The notes: a model not told the origin generated them from the letters alone. DNA of 64,000 bases from Betaproteobacteria bacterium (GCA_028292405.1 JAQGMJ010000040.1:1-64000); one strand, 5' to 3'; positions 47,176 through 56,546 are shown, counted from the first letter of the stretch. A program made the numbers and translations.

Positions 47176-48153
47176 ATGCGCGCCCCCCCTCTGGATTTGC
47201 GGTTGCTCGAAGCCTTCGAGGCGATCTACGTCGAGAAGAGCCTGACCAATGCCGCGCTCAAGCTGTCGATGACCCAGCCGGCGGTAAGCCAGGCGCTGAC
47301 CAAGATGCGCGCGCATTTCGGCGACCCGTTGTTCGTGCGCACGGCCGCCGGCATGGAGCCGACGCCGCGCGCGAAAGAGTTGTTCGTATCGGTCGGCGTG
47401 ATCCTGCGCGAGGCACGCGTCGCGCTGGTCGCGCGGCCGGTATTCGACCCTGTCAATTCGGGCCGCGAATTCGTCATCGCCACCACCGACCTGGGCGCCG
47501 CCGCGCTGCTGCCGCCGCTGATCGAGGCGGTGCGCCAGCGCGCGCCGCAAACGCGCATCCTTTCGGTCAACGCCGATGCGCATGACCTGAATGAAGAACT
47601 GGGCGCCGGCGACATCGCCCTGGCGATCGGTAATTTTCCCAACCTTCAATCCGGCATCTATTGCCAGGGCCTGTACCAGGAAACCTATGTGCTGCTGGCG
47701 CATCGCGAGCGCGTCGCGAAGAGCGGCGGCATCAGCCTGGAGCAGTTTTGCCAGGCGCGCCACGTGCTCGTCACCGCCGGCAATTCCGGACATTTCCACG
47801 GCGAGGTCGAAAAGCACCTCCGCGCGCTGATCCGCCCCGAATTGATCGTCGCCACCGTCTCCAGTTTCCTGGTCGCGCCGCTGGTGGCGCGCGACAATGA
47901 TCTGCTGGTAATCGTGCCGCAGCGTGTGGCCTCGATTTTCGCCGCGATGATGAGCCTGGAAGAGTTGCCGCTGCCGATCGAGCTGCCCGCCTACCCGATC
48001 ACCCAGTACTGGCACGCGCGTTACCACAACGACCCCGGTACGGTGTGGATGCGCCGCCTGGTGCACGAGCTGTATTCGCAAAGCGGCCCCGGCGGCGCCG
48101 ACAGCGCGGTGACCTTGCTGGCGCCCGATCCAGCGGCTAGTGTGGCGGAGTAG
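47176..48153 (+). CDS. LysR-family transcriptional regulator
   Basis: This 325-aa regulator has the LysR N-terminal HTH (about 7-66, LRLLEAFEAIYVEKSLTNAALKLSMTQPAVSQALTKMR) and a periplasmic-binding-like C-terminal domain. It resembles the NahR/NodD-type subgroup, whose ligands are often aromatic acids. It starts at ATG 47176; another ATG is 5 bases earlier in a different frame. It lies directly upstream of, and on the same strand as, the dehydrogenase genes (7-base gap to the next), so it may be co-transcribed with the pathway it controls rather than divergent from it. Confidence 0.93.
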   Translation: MRAPPLDLRLLEAFEAIYVEKSLTNAALKLSMTQPAVSQALTKMRAHFGDPLFVRTAAGMEPTPRAKELFVSVGVILREARVALVARPVFDPVNSGREFVIATTDLGAAALLPPLIEAVRQRAPQTRILSVNADAHDLNEELGAGDIALAIGNFPNLQSGIYCQGLYQETYVLLAHRERVAKSGGISLEQFCQARHVLVTAGNSGHFHGEVEKHLRALIRPELIVATVSSFLVAPLVARDNDLLVIVPQRVASIFAAMMSLEELPLPIELPAYPITQYWHARYHNDPGTVWMRRLVHELYSQSGPGGADSAVTLLAPDPAASVAE

Positions 48154-48160
48154 CAGGGCG

Positions 48161-49036
48161 ATGCACATCTCCACTGCGCCCGCCGCATCGTATCTGCAGC
48201 CTACCGCGCTGAGCGATGCGCTCGCCGCGCTGGCCGATGCGCCTTATGTCGTTCTTGCGGGTGGCACCGACTTCTACCCGGGCCGCGTCGGCAAGCCGGT
48301 GGATGACGTGGCGTTGCTCGACATCACCCGCGTGGCCGATCTCTCCGGTATCAGCCGCACGGCGGAAGGCTGGCGCATCGGCGCCACCACAACGTGGAGC
48401 GAAGTGATCGAGGCGCCGCTGCCCGCGGTATTCGACGGCCTGAAGGCCGCGGCGCGGGCAGTCGGCGGCGCGCAAATCCAGAACAGCGGCACGGTTGCCG
48501 GCAATCTGTGCAACGCTTCGCCGGCGGCCGATGGCGTGCCGCCACTGCTCGCGCTGGGCGCCGAAGTGGAGCTGGCCTCCACCCTGGGTACGCGGCGCCT
48601 GCCGCTCTCACAATTCATCCTCGGCAATCGCAAGACCGCGCGCGCCGCGCATGAGCTGGTCATCGCCGTCCTGGTGCCGGCCTGGCCGGAAGCGGCGCGC
48701 AGCAGCTTCATCAAGCTCGGTACCCGCAAATACCTGGTGATCTCCATCGTCATGGGCTCCGCCGTGGTGGCGCTCGACAAGGCCGGGCGCATTGCCCGTT
48801 GCGGCCTCGCGATCGGGGCATGTTCCGCTGCCGCCCTGAGTTTTGACGCGCTGGCGCGCAAGCTGGTCGGCCACACGCCGGCAGAAGCGTTCAAGCAACT
48901 GGCGGCGGAAGATCTCCAGGGACTGGCGCCGATCAACGACGTGCGCGGCAGCGCCGCTTATCGCATCGAAGCGGCCTTCACCCTGGCCGGGCAGGTGCTG
49001 GCGCGCGCCTTCGAGCAGGCAGAGGGAAAGGCATGA
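48161..49036 (+). CDS. Xanthine dehydrogenase-family FAD-binding subunit
   Basis: This 291-aa flavin subunit of a molybdenum hydroxylase starts at ATG 48161 (MHISTAPAASYLQPTALSDAL). The FAD pyrophosphate motif VLAGGTDFYPGRVG and the second FAD motif AGNLCNASPAADGVPPLLALGAEV match the CO-dehydrogenase medium-subunit family. It transfers electrons from the FeS centres to the final acceptor. It overlaps the next gene by four bases (ATGA), so the two subunits are made together. Confidence 0.93.
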   Translation: MHISTAPAASYLQPTALSDALAALADAPYVVLAGGTDFYPGRVGKPVDDVALLDITRVADLSGISRTAEGWRIGATTTWSEVIEAPLPAVFDGLKAAARAVGGAQIQNSGTVAGNLCNASPAADGVPPLLALGAEVELASTLGTRRLPLSQFILGNRKTARAAHELVIAVLVPAWPEAARSSFIKLGTRKYLVISIVMGSAVVALDKAGRIARCGLAIGACSAAALSFDALARKLVGHTPAEAFKQLAAEDLQGLAPINDVRGSAAYRIEAAFTLAGQVLARAFEQAEGKA

Positions 49037-51837
49037 ATCACCCTCTCGAACCCGGCCTCAAATCCCTGGCCGAAGCCGGCCTCGGGTCGATCGCACTCAC
49101 GGTCAACGGCAGGCCGGCCTTGCTGAACTGCGCGCCGCCCACGCGCCTGGCCCATGCCTTGCGTGACGAACTTGGCCTCACCGGCACCAAGATCGGCTGC
49201 GACGCGGGCGACTGCGGTGCCTGCACCGTGCTGCTCGACGGCAAGCAAGTGTGTTCCTGCATCACCGCGGTGGCGCAATGCGCCGGCCGCGAAGTCACCA
49301 CGATCGAAGGCCTGGCGCAGGACGGCAAACTCAACCGCCTGCAGCAGGCCTTTCTCAAGTACGGCGCGGCGCAATGCGGCATCTGTACGCCCGGCATGCT
49401 GATGGCGGCAAGCGACCTGCTGGCGGGCAATGCGGCGCCCACGCAAGCCGAGGTCGAAGACGCGCTCGGCGGCGTGCTGTGCCGCTGCACTGGTTATCAA
49501 AAAATCGTCGAATCGGTGCTGGCCGTTGCCCACGATGACCTGACGCTGGAGCCGCCCACCGCCGGCCGCGCCGTCGGCAGCCGCTTGGCGCGCCTGGACG
49601 GCGTGAGCAAGCTGACCGGGGCGGAGAAATACGGCGCCGACGAATATCCCGCCGGCGCACTCTGGCTGCGAGTGGTCCGCTCGCCGCACGCGCGCGCCGG
49701 TTTCACGCTCGGTGATCTCGACGCTTTCCGTCGCAAGTACCCGCAGATCGAGGGCTTCATCACCGCGGCAGACGTGCCGGAGAACAGCTTTTGCGTCTTT
49801 CCGGTGCCGAAAGACCAGCCGGTACTCGCTGACGGCCATGTGCGTTTTCGCGGCGAGGCGGTGCTGGGACTGCTCGGCGAGCGCGATGCCATCATTGCGA
49901 TTCCCGAAGCCGAAATGCCGATCACCTGGCAGCCGCGCCACGCGCTGACCGAGCCTGAAGAAGCACTCACCGCCACCGGCGACCTGATCCACGACTTTGC
50001 ACCGGAGAACGTGCTGTGCCGCGGCCGCGTGGTCAAGGGCGACGTGCAGGCAGCCTTTCCGATGGCGGCGCATGTCGTGGAAGAAAACTTCCGTACCAGC
50101 TACGTCGAGCACGCCTATATCGAGCCCGAGGCTGGTTACGCCGAGGTGGTGAGCCAGGGCGGACAGGAGCGGCTGCGGCTTTTCGTCTGCACCCAGACGC
50201 CCTATATGGACAAGGAAGAAGTCGCGCGCGTGCTCAAGTTGCCGCATGACCGCGTGCGCGTGGTGCCCTCGGCTATCGGTGGCGGCTTCGGCGGCAAGCT
50301 GGACATTTCGGTGCAGCCCTTGCTGGCGGTGGCGGCGTGGAAGCTCAAGCGCCCGGTGCGCATCGTCTACACCAGGCCGGAGTCGATGGCCTCGACGCCC
50401 AAGCGCCACCCCTCGCGCATTCGCGTACGCCTGGGTTGCGACAAGGAGGGCAAGCTGACGGCGATGGATTTTGCCGGCGACTTCAACACCGGCGCCTACG
50501 CCTCCTGGGGCAGCACGGTGGCCAATCGCGTGCCGATTCACGCCAGCGGTCCTTACGCGCTGCCCAATGTGCGCGCGCTGACCCGCGCGGTCTACACCAA
50601 CAACGCCATTGCCGGCGCCTTCCGCGGCTTCGGTGTGCCGCAGGCCTGCATCGCCACCGAGACCTTGATGGACGAGCTGGCGGAGAAATGCGGCATCGAT
50701 GCGCTGGAGTTCCGTTACCGCAACGCCATTCGCGCCGGCGATGCCACCGCCTGCGGCCAGGTGCTGCAGGCCAGCGCCGGCCTTGACCAGTGCCTGGACG
50801 CGCTGCGTCCCGCCTGGGCCGGCGCAAAGGAGGCCAGCGCCGCCTTCAACGGTCAGGCAATCAGGAGTGGTTCGCGCAAGCGCCGCGGCGCGGGGCTGGC
50901 CTGCATGTGGTACGGCATCGGCAACACGGTGATCGCCAATCCCTCGACCATGACCATCGGCCTGCGCGCCAGCGGCCGCGTCGTGCTGTACAACGGCGCG
51001 CAGGAAATCGGCCAGGGCACCTACACCATCATGCCGCAGATCGCCGCCGACGCGCTCGGCGTGCCGGTGAGCCTGATCGACCAGGTGCATAGCGATACCG
51101 ACCTCACCGAAGACGCCGGCAAGAGCTCGGCTTCGCGCCAGACTTTTGTGTCCGGCAACGCAGCCAAGTTTGCCGCCGAAGACCTGCGCCGGCAACTTCT
51201 GCAACTGGCCGGCACAGCGGCCGATGCTACCCTGCGCCTGGAAGGCACGGCACTGATCGCCGGCACAAGCCGTATCGATCTGCAAGGTTTGACGCCGATC
51301 AACGAACGCGGCGACCTCGCGCTGGGCAGCGGCTACTTCAACCCGCCCACCGTGCCGCTGGACGCCGACGGCCAGGGCGTGCCTTACGCCACCTTCGCCT
51401 TTGCCGCGCAACTGGCCGAGGTCGAAGTAGACCTGGATTACGGCACGGTGAAGGTGCTGCATATCCACGCCGCGCACGATGTCGGCCGTGCCGTCAACCC
51501 GACCCAGGTCGAAGGGCAGATCCACGGCGGCATCGCCCAAGGCCTGGGGCTGGCGCTGATGGAGGAGTACATCAGCGGCAAGACCGACAACCTGCACGAC
51601 TACCTGATTCCCACTGTCGGCGACATGCCGCGCATCACCACCTACCTGATCGAGGACGCTGAACCTCTCGGTCCCTATGGTGCCAAAGGGGTGGGCGAAC
51701 CCGCACTGGTGCCGACGGCGCCGGCGATCTATAGTGCGATCCGTGCCGCCACCGGCGTGCGCGTCAGGCTTGCCCCGGCCACGCCGGACCGCCTGAAGGC
51801 AGCGCTCAAGGCCCATGAGGCCGGACAGCGCCTCTGA
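49033..51837 (+). CDS. Molybdopterin hydroxylase with fused 2Fe-2S and Mo-binding domains
   Basis: This 934-aa protein fuses the small FeS subunit and the large molybdopterin subunit of xanthine-dehydrogenase-family enzymes. The plant-type 2Fe-2S site is Cys56/61/64 (CDAGDCGACTVLLDG), the second cluster Cys115/118 and Cys150/152 (CGICTPGM and CRCTGYQKI). The Mo domain starts near residue 180 and ends with the base-catalytic Glu889 in GVGEP. Such enzymes hydroxylate N-heterocycles next to the ring nitrogen. Given the 6-hydroxynicotinate reductase homologue downstream, nicotinate is the leading substrate candidate, but purines or other azaaromatics are possible. Confidence 0.92.
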   Translation: MNHPLEPGLKSLAEAGLGSIALTVNGRPALLNCAPPTRLAHALRDELGLTGTKIGCDAGDCGACTVLLDGKQVCSCITAVAQCAGREVTTIEGLAQDGKLNRLQQAFLKYGAAQCGICTPGMLMAASDLLAGNAAPTQAEVEDALGGVLCRCTGYQKIVESVLAVAHDDLTLEPPTAGRAVGSRLARLDGVSKLTGAEKYGADEYPAGALWLRVVRSPHARAGFTLGDLDAFRRKYPQIEGFITAADVPENSFCVFPVPKDQPVLADGHVRFRGEAVLGLLGERDAIIAIPEAEMPITWQPRHALTEPEEALTATGDLIHDFAPENVLCRGRVVKGDVQAAFPMAAHVVEENFRTSYVEHAYIEPEAGYAEVVSQGGQERLRLFVCTQTPYMDKEEVARVLKLPHDRVRVVPSAIGGGFGGKLDISVQPLLAVAAWKLKRPVRIVYTRPESMASTPKRHPSRIRVRLGCDKEGKLTAMDFAGDFNTGAYASWGSTVANRVPIHASGPYALPNVRALTRAVYTNNAIAGAFRGFGVPQACIATETLMDELAEKCGIDALEFRYRNAIRAGDATACGQVLQASAGLDQCLDALRPAWAGAKEASAAFNGQAIRSGSRKRRGAGLACMWYGIGNTVIANPSTMTIGLRASGRVVLYNGAQEIGQGTYTIMPQIAADALGVPVSLIDQVHSDTDLTEDAGKSSASRQTFVSGNAAKFAAEDLRRQLLQLAGTAADATLRLEGTALIAGTSRIDLQGLTPINERGDLALGSGYFNPPTVPLDADGQGVPYATFAFAAQLAEVEVDLDYGTVKVLHIHAAHDVGRAVNPTQVEGQIHGGIAQGLGLALMEEYISGKTDNLHDYLIPTVGDMPRITTYLIEDAEPLGPYGAKGVGEPALVPTAPAIYSAIRAATGVRVRLAPATPDRLKAALKAHEAGQRL

Positions 51838-51867
51838 AAAAAAGACCATGAAAGCACCCAAGACCCA

Positions 51868-52647
51868 ATGAAAAGACAACCCGTTGCCTTTGTCACCGGC
51901 GGCCGGCGCGGTATCGGCCGCGGCATCGCTTACGCCCTGGCGCAAAACGGTTTCGATGTCGTCGTCAACGATCTTGTCGAAGACGGCGATGTGGCCGAAA
52001 CCCTGCAGGGCGTCGCCGCCCTGGGCCGCAAGGCCAAGTTCGTCGCCGGCGATATCAGCGTGATTGAAAGCCATGCCGCCCTGGCCGATGCCGCCTGGGC
52101 TGCTTTCGGCACCGTAGACTGCCTGGTCAACAATGCCGGCGTCCAGGTGAAGGTGCTGGGCGACATCCTCGATGTCACCCCGCAAAGTTTCGACCACCTG
52201 ATCGACGTCAACCTGCGCGGCACTTTTTTCCTGACGCAAGCGGTGGCGCGGCGCATGCTGCGCGAAGCGCGCGGCCCCGGCGACCCGTCGCGCTGCGTCG
52301 TCACCATCTCCTCGGTCAACGCCAACAGCATCGTCAGCCCGAATCGCGCCGAGTACTGCATCTCCAAGTCCGGCCTGTCGATGATGAACAAGCTGTTCGC
52401 CGAGCGCCTGGCCGCCTCCGATATCTTGTGTTACGAGGTGCGCCCCGGCCTGGTCTATACCGACATGACGGCCTCTTCCAAGGAACGCTACGACGCGCTG
52501 ATCGCCGAAGGCATTTCGCCGATGCGCCGCTGGGGCAAGACCGAAGACGTCGGCAGGACAGTCGCGGCCCTGGCCACCGGCCTGCTGCCTTTCACCACCG
52601 GCGACGCGCTGCACGTCGATGGCGGCCTGCACATGAAGCTTCTGTAG
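51868..52647 (+). CDS. Short-chain dehydrogenase/reductase, 3-ketoacyl-ACP reductase-like
   Basis: This 259-aa classical SDR has the NAD(P) motif TGGRRGIGRG, NNAGVQ, the catalytic Ser in TISSVNANS and the YCISK motif. Length and layout are standard. Automatic pipelines usually name this group 3-ketoacyl-ACP reductase, but in this operon it more likely oxidises or reduces a pathway intermediate, for instance a hydroxy acid formed after ring opening. It begins 30 bases after the hydroxylase and ends 6 bases before the next gene. Confidence 0.9.
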   Translation: MKRQPVAFVTGGRRGIGRGIAYALAQNGFDVVVNDLVEDGDVAETLQGVAALGRKAKFVAGDISVIESHAALADAAWAAFGTVDCLVNNAGVQVKVLGDILDVTPQSFDHLIDVNLRGTFFLTQAVARRMLREARGPGDPSRCVVTISSVNANSIVSPNRAEYCISKSGLSMMNKLFAERLAASDILCYEVRPGLVYTDMTASSKERYDALIAEGISPMRRWGKTEDVGRTVAALATGLLPFTTGDALHVDGGLHMKLL

Positions 52648-52653
52648 GATGAG

Positions 52654-54198
52654 ATGAGCACAACCCACGCCGACCCCACCACCGGCATCGAAGCGGACGC
52701 GCCTGAAAAGGGCGGCGCGAAGATCGTCTGCAATGCCTGCCCGGTGTTGTGCAACATCACCGCCGGGCGCAGCGGCGCGTGCGATCGCTATGCCAACGTG
52801 GACGGCGTGCTGGCGCGGGTCGACCCGCTGGTGCTGACGCGGCGCAGTACCGCAACTGAACTGGTGCCACTGGGCGAAGCCGTCAGCATGGGCGGCGCCT
52901 GGGATGCCGAGGCAAAGGAAGTGCCGGCCGAGCAAGTGAGAGCGGACACGACGGACGAATACTTTGTTACCGGCGTCGGCGCCACCACCACTTATCCGGA
53001 CTACAAGCCGGCGCCCTTCATCGTCTCGACCCGTCATGCCGGCGTCGATACCGTGACGGTAGTCACCGAGGGCGTGTTCAGCTATTGCAGCTTCAAGGTA
53101 AAGATCGACACCGATCGCTACATCGGCCCGGAACAGGCGGCTGTGCGCTACGACGGCGAGATCGTCGGTCACGTCACCACCGCCGAGTACGGCTCGCAGA
53201 TGCTGTCTCTCGGCGGGGTGCATCACCTCACCGGCGGTTCCAAGCGCGAAGGCCGCGTCACCTGCCAGATGATGATGGACCTGGGCAACAAAAAGCCGGT
53301 CGAGCTTGAGATCGAAAGCGGCGCCAAGTTGATCGTCGCTGCCGGCAAGCCGCCCGTGATCAATGGCGTGCCGGAAAAGCGCATGCGCGTGGGTTGCGGT
53401 TCGGCCACCATCGGCATTTTCGCGCCGCAATGGAAAGACCATGTGGACGAGGTGATCGTGGTCGATGACCACATCACCGGCGTGCTCACCGAGCACCAAG
53501 CCGGCAAGTACATCGAAATGAAGTCCGCCGGCATCAGGATCAAGGGCAAGAAGTCCACCCCCGGGCGGTATTTCCAGGTCGCCAATCCCGGCCTGGGCTG
53601 GGGCGGTACCGATATCACCGACCCGCTTTCCATCGTCGAGAAGGTGGACGAGAAAGCTGCGTGGCCGGGATTGCGCGTGCTGTTCGTCTCCACCACCGGC
53701 GAAGACGCCGCTTATTTCGTGCTCGACGAGCAGCTCAAGTTCGTGGCACAGCCGATGCCCGCGCCGGTGCAGAAAGTAGTCGACCGCATCGGCGAGAATT
53801 GCGAGCCGGCGCTGTGCACCGTACTGTTCTTAGGCGGTGCCGGCGGCAGCCTGCGCGCCGGGGTGACGGAGAACCCGATCCTGCTGACGCGCTCGATCAA
53901 GAAGCTGATCACCAATGTCACCTGCGGCGGTGCTCCGGCCTATGTGTGGCCGGGCGGCGGCATCATGGTGATGGTCGACGTCAGCCGGATGCCGGACAAC
54001 TCTTTTGGTTATGTGCCGACGCCGGCGATTGTCGCGCCGATCGAGTTCACCATGCAGGCGGCCGACTATGGGGCGCTGGGCGGCTACGTGAATTGCGTGC
54101 GGCCGCTCGCCGAGGTGCTGGGCGGGCAAAAACTCGCGCTACTCACTCAAGCGCCGCAAAATCCCTGGCCGGTCGGTACGCAACCGGTGGTGGGCTAA
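52654..54198 (+). CDS. 6-hydroxynicotinate reductase-like iron-sulfur protein
   Basis: This 514-aa protein resembles the proteobacterial group annotated as 6-hydroxynicotinate reductase, known from Eubacterium barkeri, where 6-hydroxynicotinate is reduced to 6-oxo-tetrahydronicotinate. The N-terminus has a cysteine cluster (VCNACPVLCNITAGRSGACDRY) able to hold an FeS centre. Gly-rich segments (GCGSATIGIFAP and NPGLGWGGTDI) recur in the family. The assignment is by recollection of the family plus context: a Mo hydroxylase upstream and a nicotinamidase-like gene downstream. If correct it dearomatises the ring. No signal peptide is present. Confidence 0.65.
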   Translation: MSTTHADPTTGIEADAPEKGGAKIVCNACPVLCNITAGRSGACDRYANVDGVLARVDPLVLTRRSTATELVPLGEAVSMGGAWDAEAKEVPAEQVRADTTDEYFVTGVGATTTYPDYKPAPFIVSTRHAGVDTVTVVTEGVFSYCSFKVKIDTDRYIGPEQAAVRYDGEIVGHVTTAEYGSQMLSLGGVHHLTGGSKREGRVTCQMMMDLGNKKPVELEIESGAKLIVAAGKPPVINGVPEKRMRVGCGSATIGIFAPQWKDHVDEVIVVDDHITGVLTEHQAGKYIEMKSAGIRIKGKKSTPGRYFQVANPGLGWGGTDITDPLSIVEKVDEKAAWPGLRVLFVSTTGEDAAYFVLDEQLKFVAQPMPAPVQKVVDRIGENCEPALCTVLFLGGAGGSLRAGVTENPILLTRSIKKLITNVTCGGAPAYVWPGGGIMVMVDVSRMPDNSFGYVPTPAIVAPIEFTMQAADYGALGGYVNCVRPLAEVLGGQKLALLTQAPQNPWPVGTQPVVG

Positions 54199-54201
54199 GA
54201 C

Positions 54202-55077
54202 ATGTCCCTCGCGCCCGTTCGCCAAGCGCTCGAGGGTGGGCGCGAGCATTGGCAGCACGGCCCGATCGACCTGGTGATCGAGGCGCGCGGCGAGGCCGCC
54301 GCGCTGGCGCGGGCTTATACCGGCGCGTGGGCGCGTTTCCAGAACGTGCTGGCCGAACTGGTATTCGAATTGCCGTTGTTGCGCTTGGCCGTAGAAGAGG
54401 CCGGCGCGGTACGTGGCTCGGTGGCGCGGCGCATGGTGGACGCGGCCTTGCCCTATGCGCCGCGCTTCATCACGCCGATGGCAGCCGTCGCCGGCAGCGT
54501 GGCCGAGGAGATTCTGGGTTTCTTCGCCGCCGAAGCCGGCGTGACCCGCGCCTTCGTCAATAACGGCGGCGATATCGCGTTGCATCTGGGCGGTGGAGAG
54601 AGCTTTACCGCCGGCCTGGTGGCGGACGCTTATGCGCCGGTGCTCAATGGCCAGCTGCGCATCGAGGCGGAGAGCGGCATTCGCGGAATAGCCACCAGCG
54701 GCTGGCGCGGCCGCAGCTTCAGCCTGGGCATTGCCGATTGTGTCACGGTGTTGGCGCGCGGCGCGGCTGCGGCCGATGCGGCGGCGACGATGATTGCCAA
54801 CGCGGTCGATGCCGATCATCCTGCCATCGCACGCGCGCCGGCGAACAGGCTGAAAGACGATACGGATCTGGGAGCCCGCCTGGTGACGGTGAGTGTCGGT
54901 ACTGTGCCCGCATCGCTGCGCCGCGCCGCGCTCGATGCAGGAGCGCGGGCCGCAAACGAATTCATGCGTCGTGGCCTGATCATTGGCGCAGCGCTTGCTT
55001 TGCAAGGTGAGTGGCGCAGTGTCGGCGAAGTACAGGCCACGCTGCAAGCGAATGCGCAGCAGCGCCTGGCAGCCTGA
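54202..55077 (+). CDS. UPF0280 family protein (ApbE-like fold)
   Basis: This 291-aa protein has FVNNGGDIALHL and GIATSGWRGRSFSLGIADCVTVLARGAAAADAAATMIANAV, patterns of the UPF0280 family, which is distantly related to the FMN transferase ApbE. The ApbE-like core suggests flavin binding or transfer. It starts 3 bases after the reductase gene, so the two are tightly linked. A role in maturing or flavinylating the reductase is an attractive inference; no direct evidence exists in the sequence. Confidence 0.72.
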   Translation: MSLAPVRQALEGGREHWQHGPIDLVIEARGEAAALARAYTGAWARFQNVLAELVFELPLLRLAVEEAGAVRGSVARRMVDAALPYAPRFITPMAAVAGSVAEEILGFFAAEAGVTRAFVNNGGDIALHLGGGESFTAGLVADAYAPVLNGQLRIEAESGIRGIATSGWRGRSFSLGIADCVTVLARGAAAADAAATMIANAVDADHPAIARAPANRLKDDTDLGARLVTVSVGTVPASLRRAALDAGARAANEFMRRGLIIGAALALQGEWRSVGEVQATLQANAQQRLAA

Positions 55078-55097
55078 GAGTCAACGGAGAGAATCGA

Positions 55098-55730
55098 ATG
55101 GCCAGCAAGAGTGCAGCCAAAACCGCAAGCAAGCGCAGCCCCATGAAGGCGATGCAGATCGACGTGCGCAAGATCGTCACCTTCATCGACGAGGCCTTTC
55201 ACGAAGGCGGCCCGGTGGCGAAAAAGCCCTACAAGCGCGGCGCCATCGCCGCCGTTGTGGCCAACCCTTACGCGGGTCGCTATGTGCAGGACATCACGCC
55301 GATGATGGATGCCTTGACGCCCCTCGGTTACGAACTGGCCGAGCGGCTGATCAAGGCGCTGGGCGGGCCGAAGGAAATCGAAAGCTACGGCAAGGCGGTG
55401 ATCGTCGGGGTCAACGGTGAATCGGAGCATGCGGCGCTGTGGCACGTGCCGGGCGGCTACGGCATGCGCGAGATGCTGGAGAACTCCAAGGCCATCGTGC
55501 CCTCGGCAATCAAGGTGGCGGCCGCCGGCGGGGCCATCGACGTGCCGCTGCATCACCGCACCGCCGCGTATGTGCGCAGCCACTTCGATGCCATCGAAAT
55601 GCGCGTGCCGGACAGCCCGCGTCCTGACGAGATCGTGTTCATCATCGCCATGGGTACGGGGCCGCGGGTGCACGAGCGGGTCGGCGGCTTGCGCGCCAGT
55701 GAAATTTCGAAGTACGACGGGCAGCGCTGA
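55098..55730 (+). CDS. 'Amino acid synthesis' (AA_synth) family protein
   Basis: This 210-aa protein starts at ATG 55098 (MASKSAAKTASKRSP). The core (about 20-205) contains KRGAIAAVVANPYAGRYVQD, VGVNGESEHAALWHVPGGYGMRE and PDEIVFIIAMGTGPRVHERVGG, the pattern of a family usually named amino acid synthesis, which has no established biochemical function that I know. It recurs with UPF0280 and 6-hydroxynicotinate reductase-like genes, so it probably acts in the same pathway, perhaps on a ring amide. The first 15 residues are Lys- and Ser-rich. Confidence 0.7.
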   Translation: MASKSAAKTASKRSPMKAMQIDVRKIVTFIDEAFHEGGPVAKKPYKRGAIAAVVANPYAGRYVQDITPMMDALTPLGYELAERLIKALGGPKEIESYGKAVIVGVNGESEHAALWHVPGGYGMREMLENSKAIVPSAIKVAAAGGAIDVPLHHRTAAYVRSHFDAIEMRVPDSPRPDEIVFIIAMGTGPRVHERVGGLRASEISKYDGQR

Positions 55731-55749
55731 TCCCGTCCAGGAGGCTTTC

Positions 55750-56478
55750 ATGCAAAACATCGAACGTCGGAAATTTGTGCAAGCTCTCGGCGGTGCGCTG
55801 GCGCTCGGCGCGATGGGCGGCCTGGCGCGCAATGCTTTCGCCGCGGCGATCAAGCCTGGCGATGCCGATGTGTTCCTGGTGATCGACATGCAGAACTGCT
55901 TCATTCCCGGTGGCTCGCTGGCGGTGAAGGAGGGCGACGCCATCGTGCCGCTGATCAACAAGATCGCCAAGTCCTTCAAGCACGTGGTGCTGACGCACGA
56001 CTGGCATACCCCGGACCACATCTCCTTCGCCTCGCAGCACGCCGGCAAAAAGCCCTTCAAGGCGATCAAGGTGGCCTATGGCACCCAGGTGCTGTGGCCG
56101 GACCATTGCGTGCAGGGCACCGAAGGCGCTGCTCTTGCCAAGGACCTGAGCATCCCGCAGGCCGAACTGATCCTGCGCAAGGGCTACCGCAAGGACGTGG
56201 ACAGTTATTCCGCTTTTCTCGAGGCGGACAAGAAGACCAGCACCGGCCTGTCCGGCTATCTCAAGCAGCGTGGTTTCAAGCGGGTGTTCCTGGCCGGGCT
56301 GGCGACGGACTTCTGCGTTGCCTGGAGCGCCATCGATGCGCGCAAGCAGGGCTTCGAGGCATTCGTGATCGACGATGCCTGCCGCGGCATCGACGCCAAC
56401 GGCTCGCTCGCCGCGGCGTGGAAGGACATGACGCACGCCGGTGTGAAAAAGATCAGTTCGGCCGACATCGCTGCCTAA
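55750..56478 (+). CDS. Nicotinamidase/isochorismatase-family hydrolase with Tat signal
   Basis: This 242-aa protein starts at ATG 55750. The N-terminus MQNIERRKFVQALGGALALGAMGG looks like a twin-arginine signal, ending near NAFAA, so the enzyme is probably folded in the cytoplasm and exported. The nicotinamidase core is complete: Asp46 (VIDMQNCF), Lys144 (RKGYRKD) and Cys189 (TDFCVAW) form the catalytic triad, and Asp84, His86 (HDWHTPDH) and His97 form the metal site. It would convert nicotinamide, or a related amide, to the acid outside the cytoplasm. It precedes the importer genes, consistent with feeding nicotinate to uptake. Confidence 0.85.
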   Translation: MQNIERRKFVQALGGALALGAMGGLARNAFAAAIKPGDADVFLVIDMQNCFIPGGSLAVKEGDAIVPLINKIAKSFKHVVLTHDWHTPDHISFASQHAGKKPFKAIKVAYGTQVLWPDHCVQGTEGAALAKDLSIPQAELILRKGYRKDVDSYSAFLEADKKTSTGLSGYLKQRGFKRVFLAGLATDFCVAWSAIDARKQGFEAFVIDDACRGIDANGSLAAAWKDMTHAGVKKISSADIAA

Positions 56479-56546
56479 ACGCCGGCGACGGGGCGGGCAT
56501 GGTAAAAGGGGTTTTGGTGCAAGCAACTAAAGAGGGGGTAGGACGC

